Origin: Desertimonas sp963732335
GTDB lineage: Bacteria > Actinomycetota > Acidimicrobiia > Acidimicrobiales > Ilumatobacteraceae
Direction: 5' to 3'
Assembly: GCA_963732335.1 (NCBI GenBank)
Contig: CAVSZO010000052.1
Location: 124,001 to 188,000 of the forward strand
DNA: 64,000 nucleotides
In this document: piece by piece, positions 29,397 to 37,970 of the stretch
How positions within the stretch are numbered: the first letter of the stretch is position 1
Layout: each line of letters begins with the position of its first letter
Notes under the pieces: generated by a model
Told to the model about the DNA's origin: nothing
Seen by the model: only the letters and a program-made list of their open reading frames with translations
Database searches by the model: none
Made by a program: the position numbers and the translations under genes

Positions 29397-30045
29397 TCAG
29401 CTGTAGTAGGGGTTCTCGCCGGTGGTGTGGTCGGTGAGGTCCTTGACGGCGGTGACCTCGCGGGACGGCTTCGGCGAGCATCGTCTGGACGCCGTCGAGC
29501 ATCGTCATCCGGCTCATCGAGCAGCCGTGGCAGCCGCCGCCCATCGTCATGTAGGCCGTGCCCTCGCCGTCGTGACCGACGTAGGTGACGAACCCGCCGT
29601 GCACGGCGAGCGCCGGGTTGACCTCGTTGGCGACGAGCTCGCGCACCTTGGCCGACAGCTCGTCGTCGCTCGTCAGGCCCTCGACGTTCGGGGCGGCCGG
29701 GCGATTGGGGTTGCGGATGACCAGGCCCTGCGAATCGGTGAAGTCGAGCGTCGCCCCGGTGAGCGAGTCGACGTCCTTGCCGGGGATCATCACCTTGAGC
29801 GAGCCGTGAGTGCGCACCTCGTCGGTGAAGGCCGCCGAAAGGTACTCCTCGAAGCCGAGCTCGTAGCGGAAGTCCTCACCACGCCCGGAGACGATCTCCA
29901 GGCGCAGGCCGAGCTGGTCGGCGTCGGGTTCCTCGGCGCGCAACTCGACGAGCTTGGCGAGGGCAGCCTCGGTGATGTCGATGATCGGTTCGCTGGCCGC
30001 CGGCGTATCCGTCGCGAGGCCGGCGAGCGGGCTCCGCTGCGTCAT
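29397..30045 (-). CDS. Fe-S cluster scaffold, NfuA-like (HesB-type plus NifU C-terminal domain; one frameshift)
   Basis: Delivers Fe-S clusters to apoproteins in the cytosol. The N-terminal 100 residues form an A-type/HesB-like domain without its cysteines (ITEAALAKLVELRAEEPDAD, DSLTGATLDFTD), and the C-terminal NifU domain carries the CxxC cluster site GGGCHGCSMSRMTM with VNPALAVHGGFV before it. A shift near 29465 is needed to reach the natural ending, TDHTTGENPYYS. About 215 residues. ATG 30045 has TAGCGT 6 bases upstream. Confidence 0.88.
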
Positions 30046-30096
30046 GCCGTCACGCTATCGAGGCGGGCGAGGGAGCGTTGCTGGCATCCTGGTGCG

Positions 30097-31026
30097 GTGA
30101 CCATCGACACGTCCCCACGCCACTGGCCGGAATTGACGCTGGCCGACTGGGAAGACACTCGCGAGACCGTGCATCGGTGGGCGCAGGTCGTCGGCAAGGT
30201 GCGTCTCGCCCTGGAACCGTGGGTCAACCACTGGTGGCAGGTGCCGTTCTACGTGTCCGCCCGGGGACTGACGACGTCGCTGATGCACGCCCCGCAGCGC
30301 AGCCTGGAGATCGAGTTCGACTTCATCGACCACGTCCTGGCCATGCGCACCGCCGATGGCGAACAGCGCGCCGTCGCCCTCGAGCCACGCTCCGTCGCCA
30401 GCTTCTACGACGAGACGATGACCTTGCTCGCCGACCTCGGCGTCGACGTCGACATCCTCGCCCGGCCCGTCGAGATCCCCGACGCCACTCCGTTCGCCGA
30501 GGACACCGGTCATGCCGCCTACGACCGTGACGCGATCCATCGGTTCTGGCGCGCCCTCGTCGAGGCCGACCGCGTCCTCGACATCTTCCGCGGCCGCTTC
30601 GTCGGCAAGGCCAGCCCGGTGCACTTCTTCTGGGGTGGGTTCGACATGGCGACGACTCGGTTCTCCGGGCGCATCGCACCCCGCCACCCCGGCGGCGTAC
30701 CCAACTGCGCCGACTGGGTGATGCACGAGGCCTACAGCCACGAGGTCAGCAGCGCCGGTTACTGGCCGGGCGGCAGCGACGAAGGCTCGTTCTACTCCTA
30801 CGCCTATCCCGAGCCTGCCGGTTTCGCCGACCAGCCGGTGCAACCGGACGCCGCCTACTACGACCCCGCTCTCGGCGAGTTCATCCTTCCCTACCGCGCC
30901 GTGCGTACCGCAGCCGACCCCGATGCGACGCTGCTGGCGTTCCTGCAATCGACGTACGAGGCGGCGGCGACGACGGGCGCCTGGGACCGGCCGGCACTCG
31001 AAGCGGAGGAGGCCGCTGATGACTGA
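30097..31026 (+). CDS. DUF5996 family protein
   Basis: 309 residues, intact, cytosolic. Recognised by the conserved string LTLADWEDTRETVHRW near the N-terminus, LEPWVNHWWQVPFYVSARGL, the FDFIDHVL segment, and the late motif HFFWGGFDMATTRFSGR with VMHEAYSHEVSSAGYWPG. The many conserved His, Trp and Tyr residues look like a ligand-binding or catalytic pocket, but no function is known to me. GTG 30097 is the first start with family similarity. Its last 8 bases overlap the CDF transporter gene. Confidence 0.8.
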   Translation: MTIDTSPRHWPELTLADWEDTRETVHRWAQVVGKVRLALEPWVNHWWQVPFYVSARGLTTSLMHAPQRSLEIEFDFIDHVLAMRTADGEQRAVALEPRSVASFYDETMTLLADLGVDVDILARPVEIPDATPFAEDTGHAAYDRDAIHRFWRALVEADRVLDIFRGRFVGKASPVHFFWGGFDMATTRFSGRIAPRHPGGVPNCADWVMHEAYSHEVSSAGYWPGGSDEGSFYSYAYPEPAGFADQPVQPDAAYYDPALGEFILPYRAVRTAADPDATLLAFLQSTYEAAATTGAWDRPALEAEEAADD

Positions 31027-31954
31027 GGGCAGCCGCAAGGCGATCCTCGCCGCGTTCTTCGCCAACCTCGGGATCGCCATCGCCAAGTTCGCCGGGTTCC
31101 TCATCACCAGCTCGGCAGGCCTGCTCGCCGAGGCGTTCCACTCGCTCGCCGACACCGGCAACCAGGGCCTGCTGATGCTCGGCGGCAAGCGGGCGGCGCG
31201 CAAGCCAGACGCCGAGCACCCGTTCGGCTACGGCCGCGAGCGCTACTTCTGGGCGTTCGTCGTCGCCCTCGTGCTGTTCTCGCTCGGCGGCATGTTCGCC
31301 CTCTACGAGGGCTTCTCCAAGCTGCGCCACCCGCACGAGGTCGAGAACCTCGGCGTGGCGATCGGCATCCTCGTGTTCGCCATCTGCCTCGAGACGTTCT
31401 CGCTGCGCACGGCCTACCGCGAGGCGAAGACGCACAAGGACCCGGACCAGTCGTGGTGGCAGTACATCCGCACCGAGAAGTCGCCTGAGCTGCCAGTCGT
31501 GCTGCTCGAGGACATCGGCGCCGAGATCGGTCTGTTCATGGCCCTCGTCGGCGTGCTCCTCGCCCACTTCACCGACGAGCCTCGCTGGGACGCCCTCGGG
31601 TCGATCGCCATCGGCGCCCTCCTCGTGGTCATCGCCATCACCCTCGCCATCGAGATGAAGGGCCTCCTCGTCGGCGAGTCGGCATCCCCCGAGAACGTCG
31701 ACGAGATCACCGCCGCGCTGACGGGGACACAACACGTGCGCAGCGTGATCCACATGAAGACCCAGCACATCGGCCCCGACGAGTTGATCGTCGCCGCCAA
31801 GGTGGAGTTCGATCCGACGATCTCGATGGCCGAACTGGCCGGCTCGATCAACGCCGCCGAGCGGGCCCTCCGCGACGCCGTGCCGATCGCCAAGCTCGTC
31901 TACCTCGAGCCGGACATCCGCCACGAAACGGTCGACGCCGCACCTCACCAGTGA
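31019..31954 (+). CDS. Cation diffusion facilitator family transporter
   Basis: Proton-coupled efflux of divalent metals across the cytoplasmic membrane. 311 residues, intact, with about six membrane helices. The transport site in helix 2 is HSLAD (His41, Asp45). In helix 5 the usual HxxxD or DxxxD is replaced by LLEDIGAEIGL, giving acidic ligands spaced differently; this resembles the ZnT9-like branch. A C-terminal cytoplasmic domain (VRSVIHMKTQHIGPDELIVA) has the ferredoxin-like fold of the family. The ATG overlaps the DUF5996 stop, so the two are co-translated. Confidence 0.88.
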   Translation: MTEGSRKAILAAFFANLGIAIAKFAGFLITSSAGLLAEAFHSLADTGNQGLLMLGGKRAARKPDAEHPFGYGRERYFWAFVVALVLFSLGGMFALYEGFSKLRHPHEVENLGVAIGILVFAICLETFSLRTAYREAKTHKDPDQSWWQYIRTEKSPELPVVLLEDIGAEIGLFMALVGVLLAHFTDEPRWDALGSIAIGALLVVIAITLAIEMKGLLVGESASPENVDEITAALTGTQHVRSVIHMKTQHIGPDELIVAAKVEFDPTISMAELAGSINAAERALRDAVPIAKLVYLEPDIRHETVDAAPHQ

Positions 31955-31968
31955 GGCCTGTGGCGGAG

Positions 31969-31974
31969 TAGCCT
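31969..31974 (+). promoter_or_regulatory. -10 element (TAGCCT) of the thiamine operon
   Basis: TAGCCT just upstream of the TPP riboswitch; transcription would begin near 31981, where the aptamer starts. Confidence 0.45.
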
Positions 31975-31980
31975 CGAGCT

Positions 31981-32076
31981 GACACCTGCGGGGAGCTCAC
32001 GGGATCAGTGGGCTGAGAGGGTGGCTGCCGCCGCCGACCCGAGAACCTGATCCGGGTAATGCCGGCGGAGGAAGCT
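31981..32076 (+). promoter_or_regulatory. TPP riboswitch (THI element)
   Basis: Conserved aptamer segments are present in order: GCGGGGAGCTC, GGGCTGAGAGGGTGG, the ACCCGAGAACCTGATCCGGG block, TAATGCCGGCGGAGGAAG. The last segment includes the GGAGGAAG ribosome binding site just before ATG 32078, so TPP binding should hide the RBS and stop translation of the thiamine diphosphokinase gene. No terminator hairpin is seen, which also favours translational control. Confidence 0.93.
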
Positions 32077-32077
32077 G

Positions 32078-32742
32078 ATGGTCGAAGCTGTAGGCGGCAC
32101 CGTAGCGGTGGCCACCGGCGGCGCGCCGTTCGAACCCGTCGCCGTGCGAGCCGTAGCCGGCGCCGACCGCATCGTCGCCGCCGACGGCGGCCTCGACCAC
32201 GCCCGCGCCGCCGGGCTCGTTCCCGACGTGCTGGTCGGCGACCTCGATTCCGTGTCGCCGGCCGGCCTCGACTGGGCGAGGGCGAACATCCCGGTCGAGC
32301 GCCACCCGGCCGACAAGGCGGCGACGGACACCGAACTGGCCCTGGCGTGGGCCGCGGCGATGCGCCCGCAACGCGTCCTCCTCATCGCCGGCCGTGGCGA
32401 CCGCCTCGACCACGCCATCGCCGCCCTCGGTGCCCTCGGGGCCGACACGTTGGCAGACGTCCCGAGTCGTCGAAGGCTGGTGGGGCGCCGACCACGTGCT
32501 CGATCGCCCGCCCCGGGCGACCGGTGGAGGTGACGGAACCGCCCGGCACGACGTTCTCCCTGCTCGCCCTGCACGGCCCGTGCCACGGGGTGACGATCAC
32601 CGGCTCGCGCTGGCCGCTGACCGAAGCCGACCTCGCCCCGATGGTCGGCCTCGGCGTGTCCAACGAGGTGCTCGATCCACCGTGCCGTGTCGACGTCGCC
32701 GACGGCGTCGTCACCGTGATCATCCCAGGAGCCCAACCATGA
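32078..32742 (+). CDS. Thiamine diphosphokinase (frameshifts)
   Basis: Converts thiamine to TPP using ATP. Seen: VAADGGLDHARAAGLVPDVL, VGDLDSVSP with the conserved D-x-D-S, HPADKAATDTELAL, and RGDRLDHAIAAL of the catalytic domain; the B1-binding domain GVTITGSRWPL and VGLGVSNEVL follow in another frame. Shifts occur at about 32450-32515; total about 220 residues. ATG 32078 follows the riboswitch RBS. The stop overlaps the next ATG (ATGA). With import genes behind it, this operon takes up and activates thiamine. Confidence 0.88.
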
Positions 32743-33787
32743 AGCCACTGCTGCTCGCTGTCGCCCTCGCCCCACTCGGCACTCGCCGGCCTAGCCCGCC
32801 GACAGCGAACCACGCGACGTCACGCTCGTCGTCTACGACTCGTTCCCGGACGAGGGCACGCCACGTCGACGCTCTGCGCCGCTTCACCGACGAGACCGGC
32901 ATCGACGTCGAACTGCTCGTCGCCGGCGACACCGGCACGATGGTCGCCAAGGCGGTGCTCACCGCCGGCAACCCGGAAGGCGACGTGATGTGGGGCGTCG
33001 ACAACACCTACCTGTCGCGCGTCGTCGACGAGGGCGTGTTCGAGCCGTACGAGGCCAGCGGCCTCGACAGCATCGCCGACGAGCTCACGGACCTCGTACC
33101 CGAGCACGAGGCGACCCCGGTCGACTTCGGAGACGTCTGCGTCAACTACGACATCGCCTGGTTCGACGAGCAGGGCGTCGAGCCGCCTCGCGACCTCGAG
33201 GCGCTGACGGCGCCCGAGTACGCCGACCTGCTCGTCGTGCAAGAACCCGGCGTCCTCGTCACCCGGCTTGGCGTTCCTGATGGCGACGGTGGCCGAGTTC
33301 GGCGACGACGGCTGGGTCGAGTACTGGGAGCGTCTCGTCGACAACGGCGTCGAAGTCGTCGACGGCTGGACGGAGGCCTACTACGAGCGCTTCAGCGGAG
33401 CTGGCGACGGGCCCAAGCCGCTCGTCGTCAGCTACGGCAGCAGTCCCCCGGCCGAGGTCCTGTTCGCCGACCCGCCGATCGACGAAGCGCCGACCGCGGT
33501 GGCTGTCGACACGTGCTTCCGCCAGGTCGAGTTCGCCGGTGTGCTGCGCGGCACCGACGCCCCGGACGAGGCGCGCCGTCTCGTCGACTTCCTCATCAGC
33601 GAGGAGTTCCAGTCGGAGATCGCCCTCAACCTGTTCGTCTACCCGGCGACCACGGACGTCGAGCTGCCGCCCGAGTTCACCGACTACTCCGTCGTCGCCG
33701 ACGATCCCTACACGCTCGACCCGGCGACGATCGACGAGAACCGCGACGACTGGATCGAAACCTGGACCGAACACCGTGCTCCGGTGA
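32739..33787 (+). CDS. thiB: Thiamine-type ABC transporter substrate-binding protein (several frameshifts)
   Basis: Extracytoplasmic receptor for thiamine or its phosphates. After a hydrophobic signal (MKPLLLAVALA, with ALAGLA in a shifted frame, probably a lipobox) the mature protein reads DVTLVVYDSFPDEGT in one frame, then DALRRFTDETGIDVELLVAG, DVMWGVDNTYLSRVVDEGVF, PVDFGDVCVNYDIAWF, and in another frame VEYWERLVDNGVEVVDGWTE, KPLVVSYGSSPPAEVLF and RQVEFAGVLRGT. These match the ThiB/TbpA family. Shifts lie near 32775, 32800, 32860, 33265 and 33770. ATG overlaps the diphosphokinase stop. Assignment of ligand rests on family, riboswitch and operon. Confidence 0.85.
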
Positions 33788-33809
33788 TGACCAGTTCAAC
33801 GCTTGTGTG

Positions 33810-33840
33810 CCCTGAGAAGACCGAATTTGGTCGTCTCGGG
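33810..33840 (+). promoter_or_regulatory. Intra-operon hairpin between thiB and thiP
   Basis: CCCTGAGA-A-GACC, loop GAATTT, GGTC-G-TCTCGGGG: a stem of about 12 pairs with one mismatch, in the only sizeable gap of the operon (33788-33860). It could protect upstream mRNA or attenuate transcription so that the binding protein outnumbers the permease. Confidence 0.5.
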
Positions 33841-33860
33841 GTACATGGACGGGTCGTCCG

Positions 33861-35465
33861 GTGAACCGGCTGCCCCGGTGGTTGGTGCCGGCGCTCGCCG
33901 CCGTGCCGGCGGTCGTCCTCGCCGTGTTCTACGCCTGGCCGCTTGTCACGGTGCTCGGGCGCGGGCTCAGCCGGTCGGCGCTCGCCGAGACGCTCGGCGA
34001 CTCCGTCACCTGGGAGGTCGTGTGGTTCACGCTGTGGCAGGCGCTGGTCTCGACGGCGCTGACCGTCGTCGTCGGGCTGGCCCCCGCCTACGTGATCGCC
34101 CGCTTCGACTTCCCCGGCCGGCGCCTCCTCGACAGCGCCCTCGTCGCCGTGTTCGTGCTGCCGACCGTCGTGGTGGGTGCCGCCGTGCTGGCGGTCCTGC
34201 CGCCGTCGATCGAGCGCGGCGTCGTGGCGATCATCGTCGCCCACGTGCTGTTCAACCTGGCGGTCGTCGTGCGCACCGTCGGCGCCGTCCTGTCGACGTT
34301 GCCCCGCGACCGAGAGGCGGCCGCGGCGACGCTCGGGGCATCGCCTGGCCGCGTGTTCCGGGAGATCACCCTGCCGGCGATCCTCCCGGCGATCGGAGCG
34401 GCTGCGGCCATCGTCTTCGTGTTCACGTTCACGTCGTTCGGCGTCGTCCGCATCCTCGGCGACGTCCGCAACTCGACGATCGAGGTGGAGATCTGGCGCC
34501 AGGCGACCCGCTTCGGCGACATCGGGTCGGCGGCGACGCTGACGGTCGTGCAGCTCGCCGCCATCGCCGTGCTCGTCGGCGTCTCCGCGAGACTGCAACG
34601 GCGGCGCAGCCGGCCTCTCGGGCTCACCGTCGGCCACCAGCGCCGGGCACCGCAGCGGGGCCGGCAACGCCGACTCGTCGCCCTCACCGCCGTGGCGACG
34701 TCGATCGTCATCGCCGTGCCGATGGTGGCGCTCGTCGAGCGCTCGCTGCGCACACGCGACGGCTACTCGTTGAGCGCCTGGCGCAACCTGGGCAGCGCCG
34801 AGGTGCGGCCGGGCATCGAGATCGGCATCGACCCGTTCGCCTCGCTGCTGACCTCGTTGCGCGTCATGCTCGTCGCCGTCGTGTTCGCCGTCGTCGTCGG
34901 CGCGCTGGCCGCGCTGGCGATCGCCGCCGCCAGTGCCGGCGGCAGGATGCTCGACACGGCGCTGATGCTGCCGATCGCCACGTCGGCGGTGACGATCGGC
35001 TTCGGGATCCTCATCACGTTCGACGAGGACCCGTTCGACTGGCGGGGGTCGTGGTGGATCGTCCCGGTCGGCCACGCTCTCGTGGCGATCCCGTTCGTCG
35101 TCCGCACCGTGCTCCCCGTGCTCCGGGGCGTCGAGGCACGGCGGTTGGAGGCAGCGGCGACGCTCGGCGCGTCACCGCTCCGAGCCTGGCGTTCGGTCGT
35201 CCTCCCCCATCTGCGCCGGCCGCTCGTCGTCGGCGCCGGGCTCGCCGCGGCGATCTCTCTCGGCGAGTTCGGGGCGACGAGCTTCCTGTCGCGCAGCGGG
35301 CAGGAGACGATGCCGATCGCCATCGAGCGGTTGCTCGGCCGCACCGGCACGCTGCTGCAGGGTCAGGGCTACGCCCTCGCCGTGATCCTCGCCGCGGCAA
35401 CGATCGCCGTGGTTCTCGTCCTCGATCTCGCGCACGCCGCGGCGACCGGCGGCGACCCGTCGTGA
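33861..35465 (+). CDS. thiP: Thiamine-type ABC transporter permease
   Basis: Membrane channel of the importer, 534 residues, intact. It is a fused double permease like ThiP: two BPD_transp_1 domains of about six helices each, with the EAA loops REAAAATLGASPGRVFREIT near residue 155 and LEAAATLGASPLRAWRSVVL near residue 430. GTG 33861 begins VNRLPRWLVPALAAVPAVVL, the first helix. The stop overlaps the ATPase GTG (GTGA). Confidence 0.9.
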   Translation: MNRLPRWLVPALAAVPAVVLAVFYAWPLVTVLGRGLSRSALAETLGDSVTWEVVWFTLWQALVSTALTVVVGLAPAYVIARFDFPGRRLLDSALVAVFVLPTVVVGAAVLAVLPPSIERGVVAIIVAHVLFNLAVVVRTVGAVLSTLPRDREAAAATLGASPGRVFREITLPAILPAIGAAAAIVFVFTFTSFGVVRILGDVRNSTIEVEIWRQATRFGDIGSAATLTVVQLAAIAVLVGVSARLQRRRSRPLGLTVGHQRRAPQRGRQRRLVALTAVATSIVIAVPMVALVERSLRTRDGYSLSAWRNLGSAEVRPGIEIGIDPFASLLTSLRVMLVAVVFAVVVGALAALAIAAASAGGRMLDTALMLPIATSAVTIGFGILITFDEDPFDWRGSWWIVPVGHALVAIPFVVRTVLPVLRGVEARRLEAAATLGASPLRAWRSVVLPHLRRPLVVGAGLAAAISLGEFGATSFLSRSGQETMPIAIERLLGRTGTLLQGQGYALAVILAAATIAVVLVLDLAHAAATGGDPS

Positions 35466-36110
35466 GCGAGCTCGTCGTCGACGACATCGTCGTGGCCTTC
35501 GACGGCCGCACGGTGCTCGATCGTGCCCAGCTCGCCGTCGCCGCCGGTGAGATCGTCGCGCTGCTCGGACCGTCCGGCAGCGGCAAGTCGACGTTGCTGC
35601 GAGTGATCGCCGGCCTCGTCACCCCCGACAACGGCAGTGTCCGGATCGGAGGAGCCGACATGACTCGAGTGCCGACGCATCGCCGCGGCGTCGGGATGGT
35701 CTTCCAGGACGAGCAGCTGTTCGAGCATCTCGACGTCGCCGGCAACGTCGAGTTCGGTCTGCGCATGCGCGGTGAGGCCCAGGACGCGCGCCAGCGGCGC
35801 ATCACCGAGCTGCTCCGCCTCGTCGGTCTCGTCGGGTTCGAGCGGCGGAGCGTCCGGCAGCTCAGCGGAGGCGAGGCGAAGCGAGTCGCGCTGGCCCGCT
35901 CGCTGGCTCCGTCACCGAGCGTGTTGCTCCTCGACGAGCCGCTGACCGGACTCGACCGCGTGCTGCACGACCGGCTTCTCGACGACCTCGCGGCGATCCT
36001 GCGCGCCGAGCGCACGACCTCGCTGCTCGTCACCCACGACCAGGACGAAGCGCAGAGCGATCGCCGACCGTGTCGTGACGGTCGCCGAGCTGGTAGGCAA
36101 CCGAGCATGA
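35462..36110 (+). CDS. thiQ: Thiamine-type ABC transporter ATP-binding protein (one frameshift)
   Basis: ATPase of the importer, about 215 residues. Walker A GPSGSGKST at residues 36-44, signature LSGGEAKRVALARSL, Walker B VLLLDEPLTGLD, switch His in LLVTHDQDEAQ. After a shift near 36055 the protein ends AIADRVVTVAELVGNRA with TGA at 36108-36110, overlapping the GNAT start (ATGA). Without the shift it would falsely fuse to the GNAT protein in the same frame. Confidence 0.9.
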
Positions 36111-36547
36111 ACGTCGAGGAGGTGAGGGTCGAGGAGCTCTACGAGCTGCGCATGGAGGTGTTGCGTCGCGACACGCCGAGCAACAACGTCCACTTTGCTC
36201 AGGACGGTGATCCGGAAACCCGCCATCTCGCCGTGCGCGACGAGTCGGGCACCGTCATCGCCGCCTCCACGTGGTCGCCATCCCCGTTCCCCGACCGCCC
36301 CGACGATCCGGCGATCCAGGTCCGCGGGATGGCCGTCACCGCCGACCACCGGGGACGCGGCCTCGGGGCGGCGATGATCGCCGCCGGGCTCGAGGACGCC
36401 CGTCGCCGAGGTGCGGTCCTGGTGTGGGCCAACGCCCGCGACTCGGCGCTCGATTTCTACGTCGCCAACGGCTTCGAGGTGGTCGGTGACGGGTTCCGCA
36501 CCGTCGACACCGACCTACCCCACCACCGCATCATCCAGCAGCTGTGA
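36107..36547 (+). CDS. GNAT family N-acetyltransferase
   Basis: 146 residues, intact. Acetyl-CoA-binding motif A is VRGMAVTADHRGRGLGAAMI, followed by ARRRGAVLVWANARDSALDF and YVANGFEVVGDGF, the classic C-terminal arrangement. Last gene of the riboswitch-controlled operon by an ATGA overlap with thiQ. Its acceptor is unknown; operon membership raises the possibility of a role in thiamine-related metabolism, but small GNATs often join operons by chance. Confidence 0.85.
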   Translation: MNVEEVRVEELYELRMEVLRRDTPSNNVHFAQDGDPETRHLAVRDESGTVIAASTWSPSPFPDRPDDPAIQVRGMAVTADHRGRGLGAAMIAAGLEDARRRGAVLVWANARDSALDFYVANGFEVVGDGFRTVDTDLPHHRIIQQL

Positions 36548-36622
36548 CGCACTTCCGCTCGGCCAGGGTCGTGACGCCCAGGTGGGGTGACAGCCATCCC
36601 GACGACTACGACAGGAGCCACG

Positions 36623-36925
36623 ATGATCTCGGCCGACTGGTACTTCGCCCAGGCGGACTTCCTCAGGGGACGCGCCGACGCCTGCCTGCAGCTCGCCAAC
36701 CAACTCGACGGCGCCACCCTGTTCGACCTGCACAGTTACTCCGGCGAAGCCACGTGGCAGTGCCCAGCAGCGATCGAGTTCGACGAGCAGCTGTCCGTCC
36801 ACTGCACCCGATTGCAAGACGCCATCGACCGGCTCCGATCGAACGCCTTGGGACTGAGCGGAGACGCCGACGACCTCGAACGCCAGGGCGCCTACGTGGT
36901 GGCCCAGGAACGAGAGCGGCGCTAG
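36623..36925 (+). CDS. WXG100/ESX-like small protein
   Basis: Exactly 100 residues from ATG 36623, which has AGGAG at 36613-36617 five bases upstream. All-helical: DWYFAQADFLRGRADACLQL, then a turn GEATWQCPAAIEFDEQLS, then CTRLQDAIDRLRSNALGLSG and DADDLERQ. The length, the central turn at mid-protein (W-Q-C in place of W-x-G, followed by PAAxxF) and the second helix resemble WXG100 secretion substrates of actinobacteria. Two extra cysteines (in the W-Q-C turn and HCTRL) are atypical. No ESX secretion gene is nearby. The stop overlaps that of the convergent gene (CTAG). Confidence 0.6.
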   Translation: MISADWYFAQADFLRGRADACLQLANQLDGATLFDLHSYSGEATWQCPAAIEFDEQLSVHCTRLQDAIDRLRSNALGLSGDADDLERQGAYVVAQERERR

Positions 36926-37585
36926 AAGACACCGGCCGGGGCGAGGCCCTCGATGTCTGCCCGGCCGAGCAGCCAGCACAGGCGCGGCAAGGGTTCAGCG
37001 CGGCGTGCCGCCTCGGGCAGGCCCGACACCCCCATCGGCTTGCGGGCGTTGTACAGCATCTCCATCCGGCGCAGTTCCTCGCGGACGTAGTCGGACGGCC
37101 AGTCCTCCGGTGTGAACCCGTCGTCGCCGAGGTCGGCATGATGGACCACGACCTCGCGCAAGCGGCGGAACGGCAGATCGGCGTGCGGTACGGCCTCGCC
37201 CTGCGAGCTCGTCATCGCCAGGTCCCACCGGTCCTGAGCGGCGAACACCTCGTCCAACCGCGTCGCCGACGATTGGACGTCGGCGACGAGGGCGTCCCAG
37301 TCGCGAGTGGCCCCGGCCTCGATGTGCGGCGTTGCGGCCGGCGACCCCTCCCTCGTACTGGGTCACGACCTCGCCCTGCCGGGCTGCCTCGAGGACCCGC
37401 ACGAAGCTGTCGGCATTGCGAGCGATGTGCGTGAGGACGTGCCCGCGCGTCCAGCCCGGGAGCAGGCTGGGCAACGACGGGCTGGCGCCCGGTCCGCCCG
37501 TCATCGCGGCGAGGTGATCGTTGAGCGCGGCATGGGCTTCGCCCACACGGTCGATGTCGCGCTGACGATCGCCGTCGTCCATCAC
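36922..37585 (-). CDS. Mycothiol-dependent maleylpyruvate isomerase-family protein (frameshifts)
   Basis: MDMPI/DinB-like fold. The N-terminal metal-binding part SLLPGWTRGHVLTHIARNAD with FVRVLEAARQGEVV is diagnostic, His in THIARN being a metal ligand. The remainder (DEVFAAQDRWDLAM, FRRLREVVVHHADLGDDGFT with a late His) is in another frame; shifts near 37345 and 37260. About 220 residues. Such proteins use or resemble users of mycothiol, the actinobacterial thiol; the substrate is not determined. The start overlaps the stop of the upstream VOC gene. Confidence 0.8.
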
Positions 37586-37917
37586 TCCGCCCAGACGCCG
37601 AGCTCGTTGCCGGCTGGGTCACGGAAGTGGAAGCGGCGCCCGCCGGGGAACTCGAAGATCGGGGCGGTGATCACGCCACCATTCGCCTCGACGCGGGCCA
37701 ATGCCCCCTCGAGGTCGTCGGCCTTGAGGATGACGAGCGGCATGGGAGTCGCCGTCATGTTCGCCGAGACGAACCCGCCGTCGAGTCCGGCATCTCCGAT
37801 GGCCGTGTAGTCCGGCCCGTAGTCGGTGAAGCTCCAGCCGAAGGCGGCCTCGTAGAAGGTCTTCGTCGCCATCAGGTCGCCACCCGGCAGCTCGACGTAG
37901 TCGATGGGTTCAGGCAT
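37582..37917 (-). CDS. VOC family (glyoxalase-like) protein
   Basis: 111 residues, intact. Paired beta-alpha-beta-beta-beta module: IDYVELPGGDLMATKTFYEA, FGWSFTDYGPDYTAI, and the second half ITAPIFEFPGGRRFHFRDPA ending GNELGVWAE. Metal ligands expected at Glu9-like and C-terminal Glu positions are present. Members of this short group act as lyases, dioxygenases or binding proteins; no specific reaction can be given. It overlaps the downstream isomerase-family gene. Confidence 0.85.
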   Translation of the reverse strand: MPEPIDYVELPGGDLMATKTFYEAAFGWSFTDYGPDYTAIGDAGLDGGFVSANMTATPMPLVILKADDLEGALARVEANGGVITAPIFEFPGGRRFHFRDPAGNELGVWAE

Positions 37918-37970
37918 GCGTCGATGATGTCACGTCGCCGTGCCGGCGGATACGTGGCAACCTTGAGCCC

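Noticed and set aside
30923..31018. Upstream extension of the CDF transporter by 32 codons
   Set aside because: The extension is the antiphase of the DUF5996 C-terminus; family similarity begins at ATG 31019.
33803..36547. One 914-codon frame apparently fusing permease, ATPase and acetyltransferase
   Set aside because: The permease is in another frame, and the ATPase has a natural stop at 36108-36110 after one shift; the fusion is produced by an indel.
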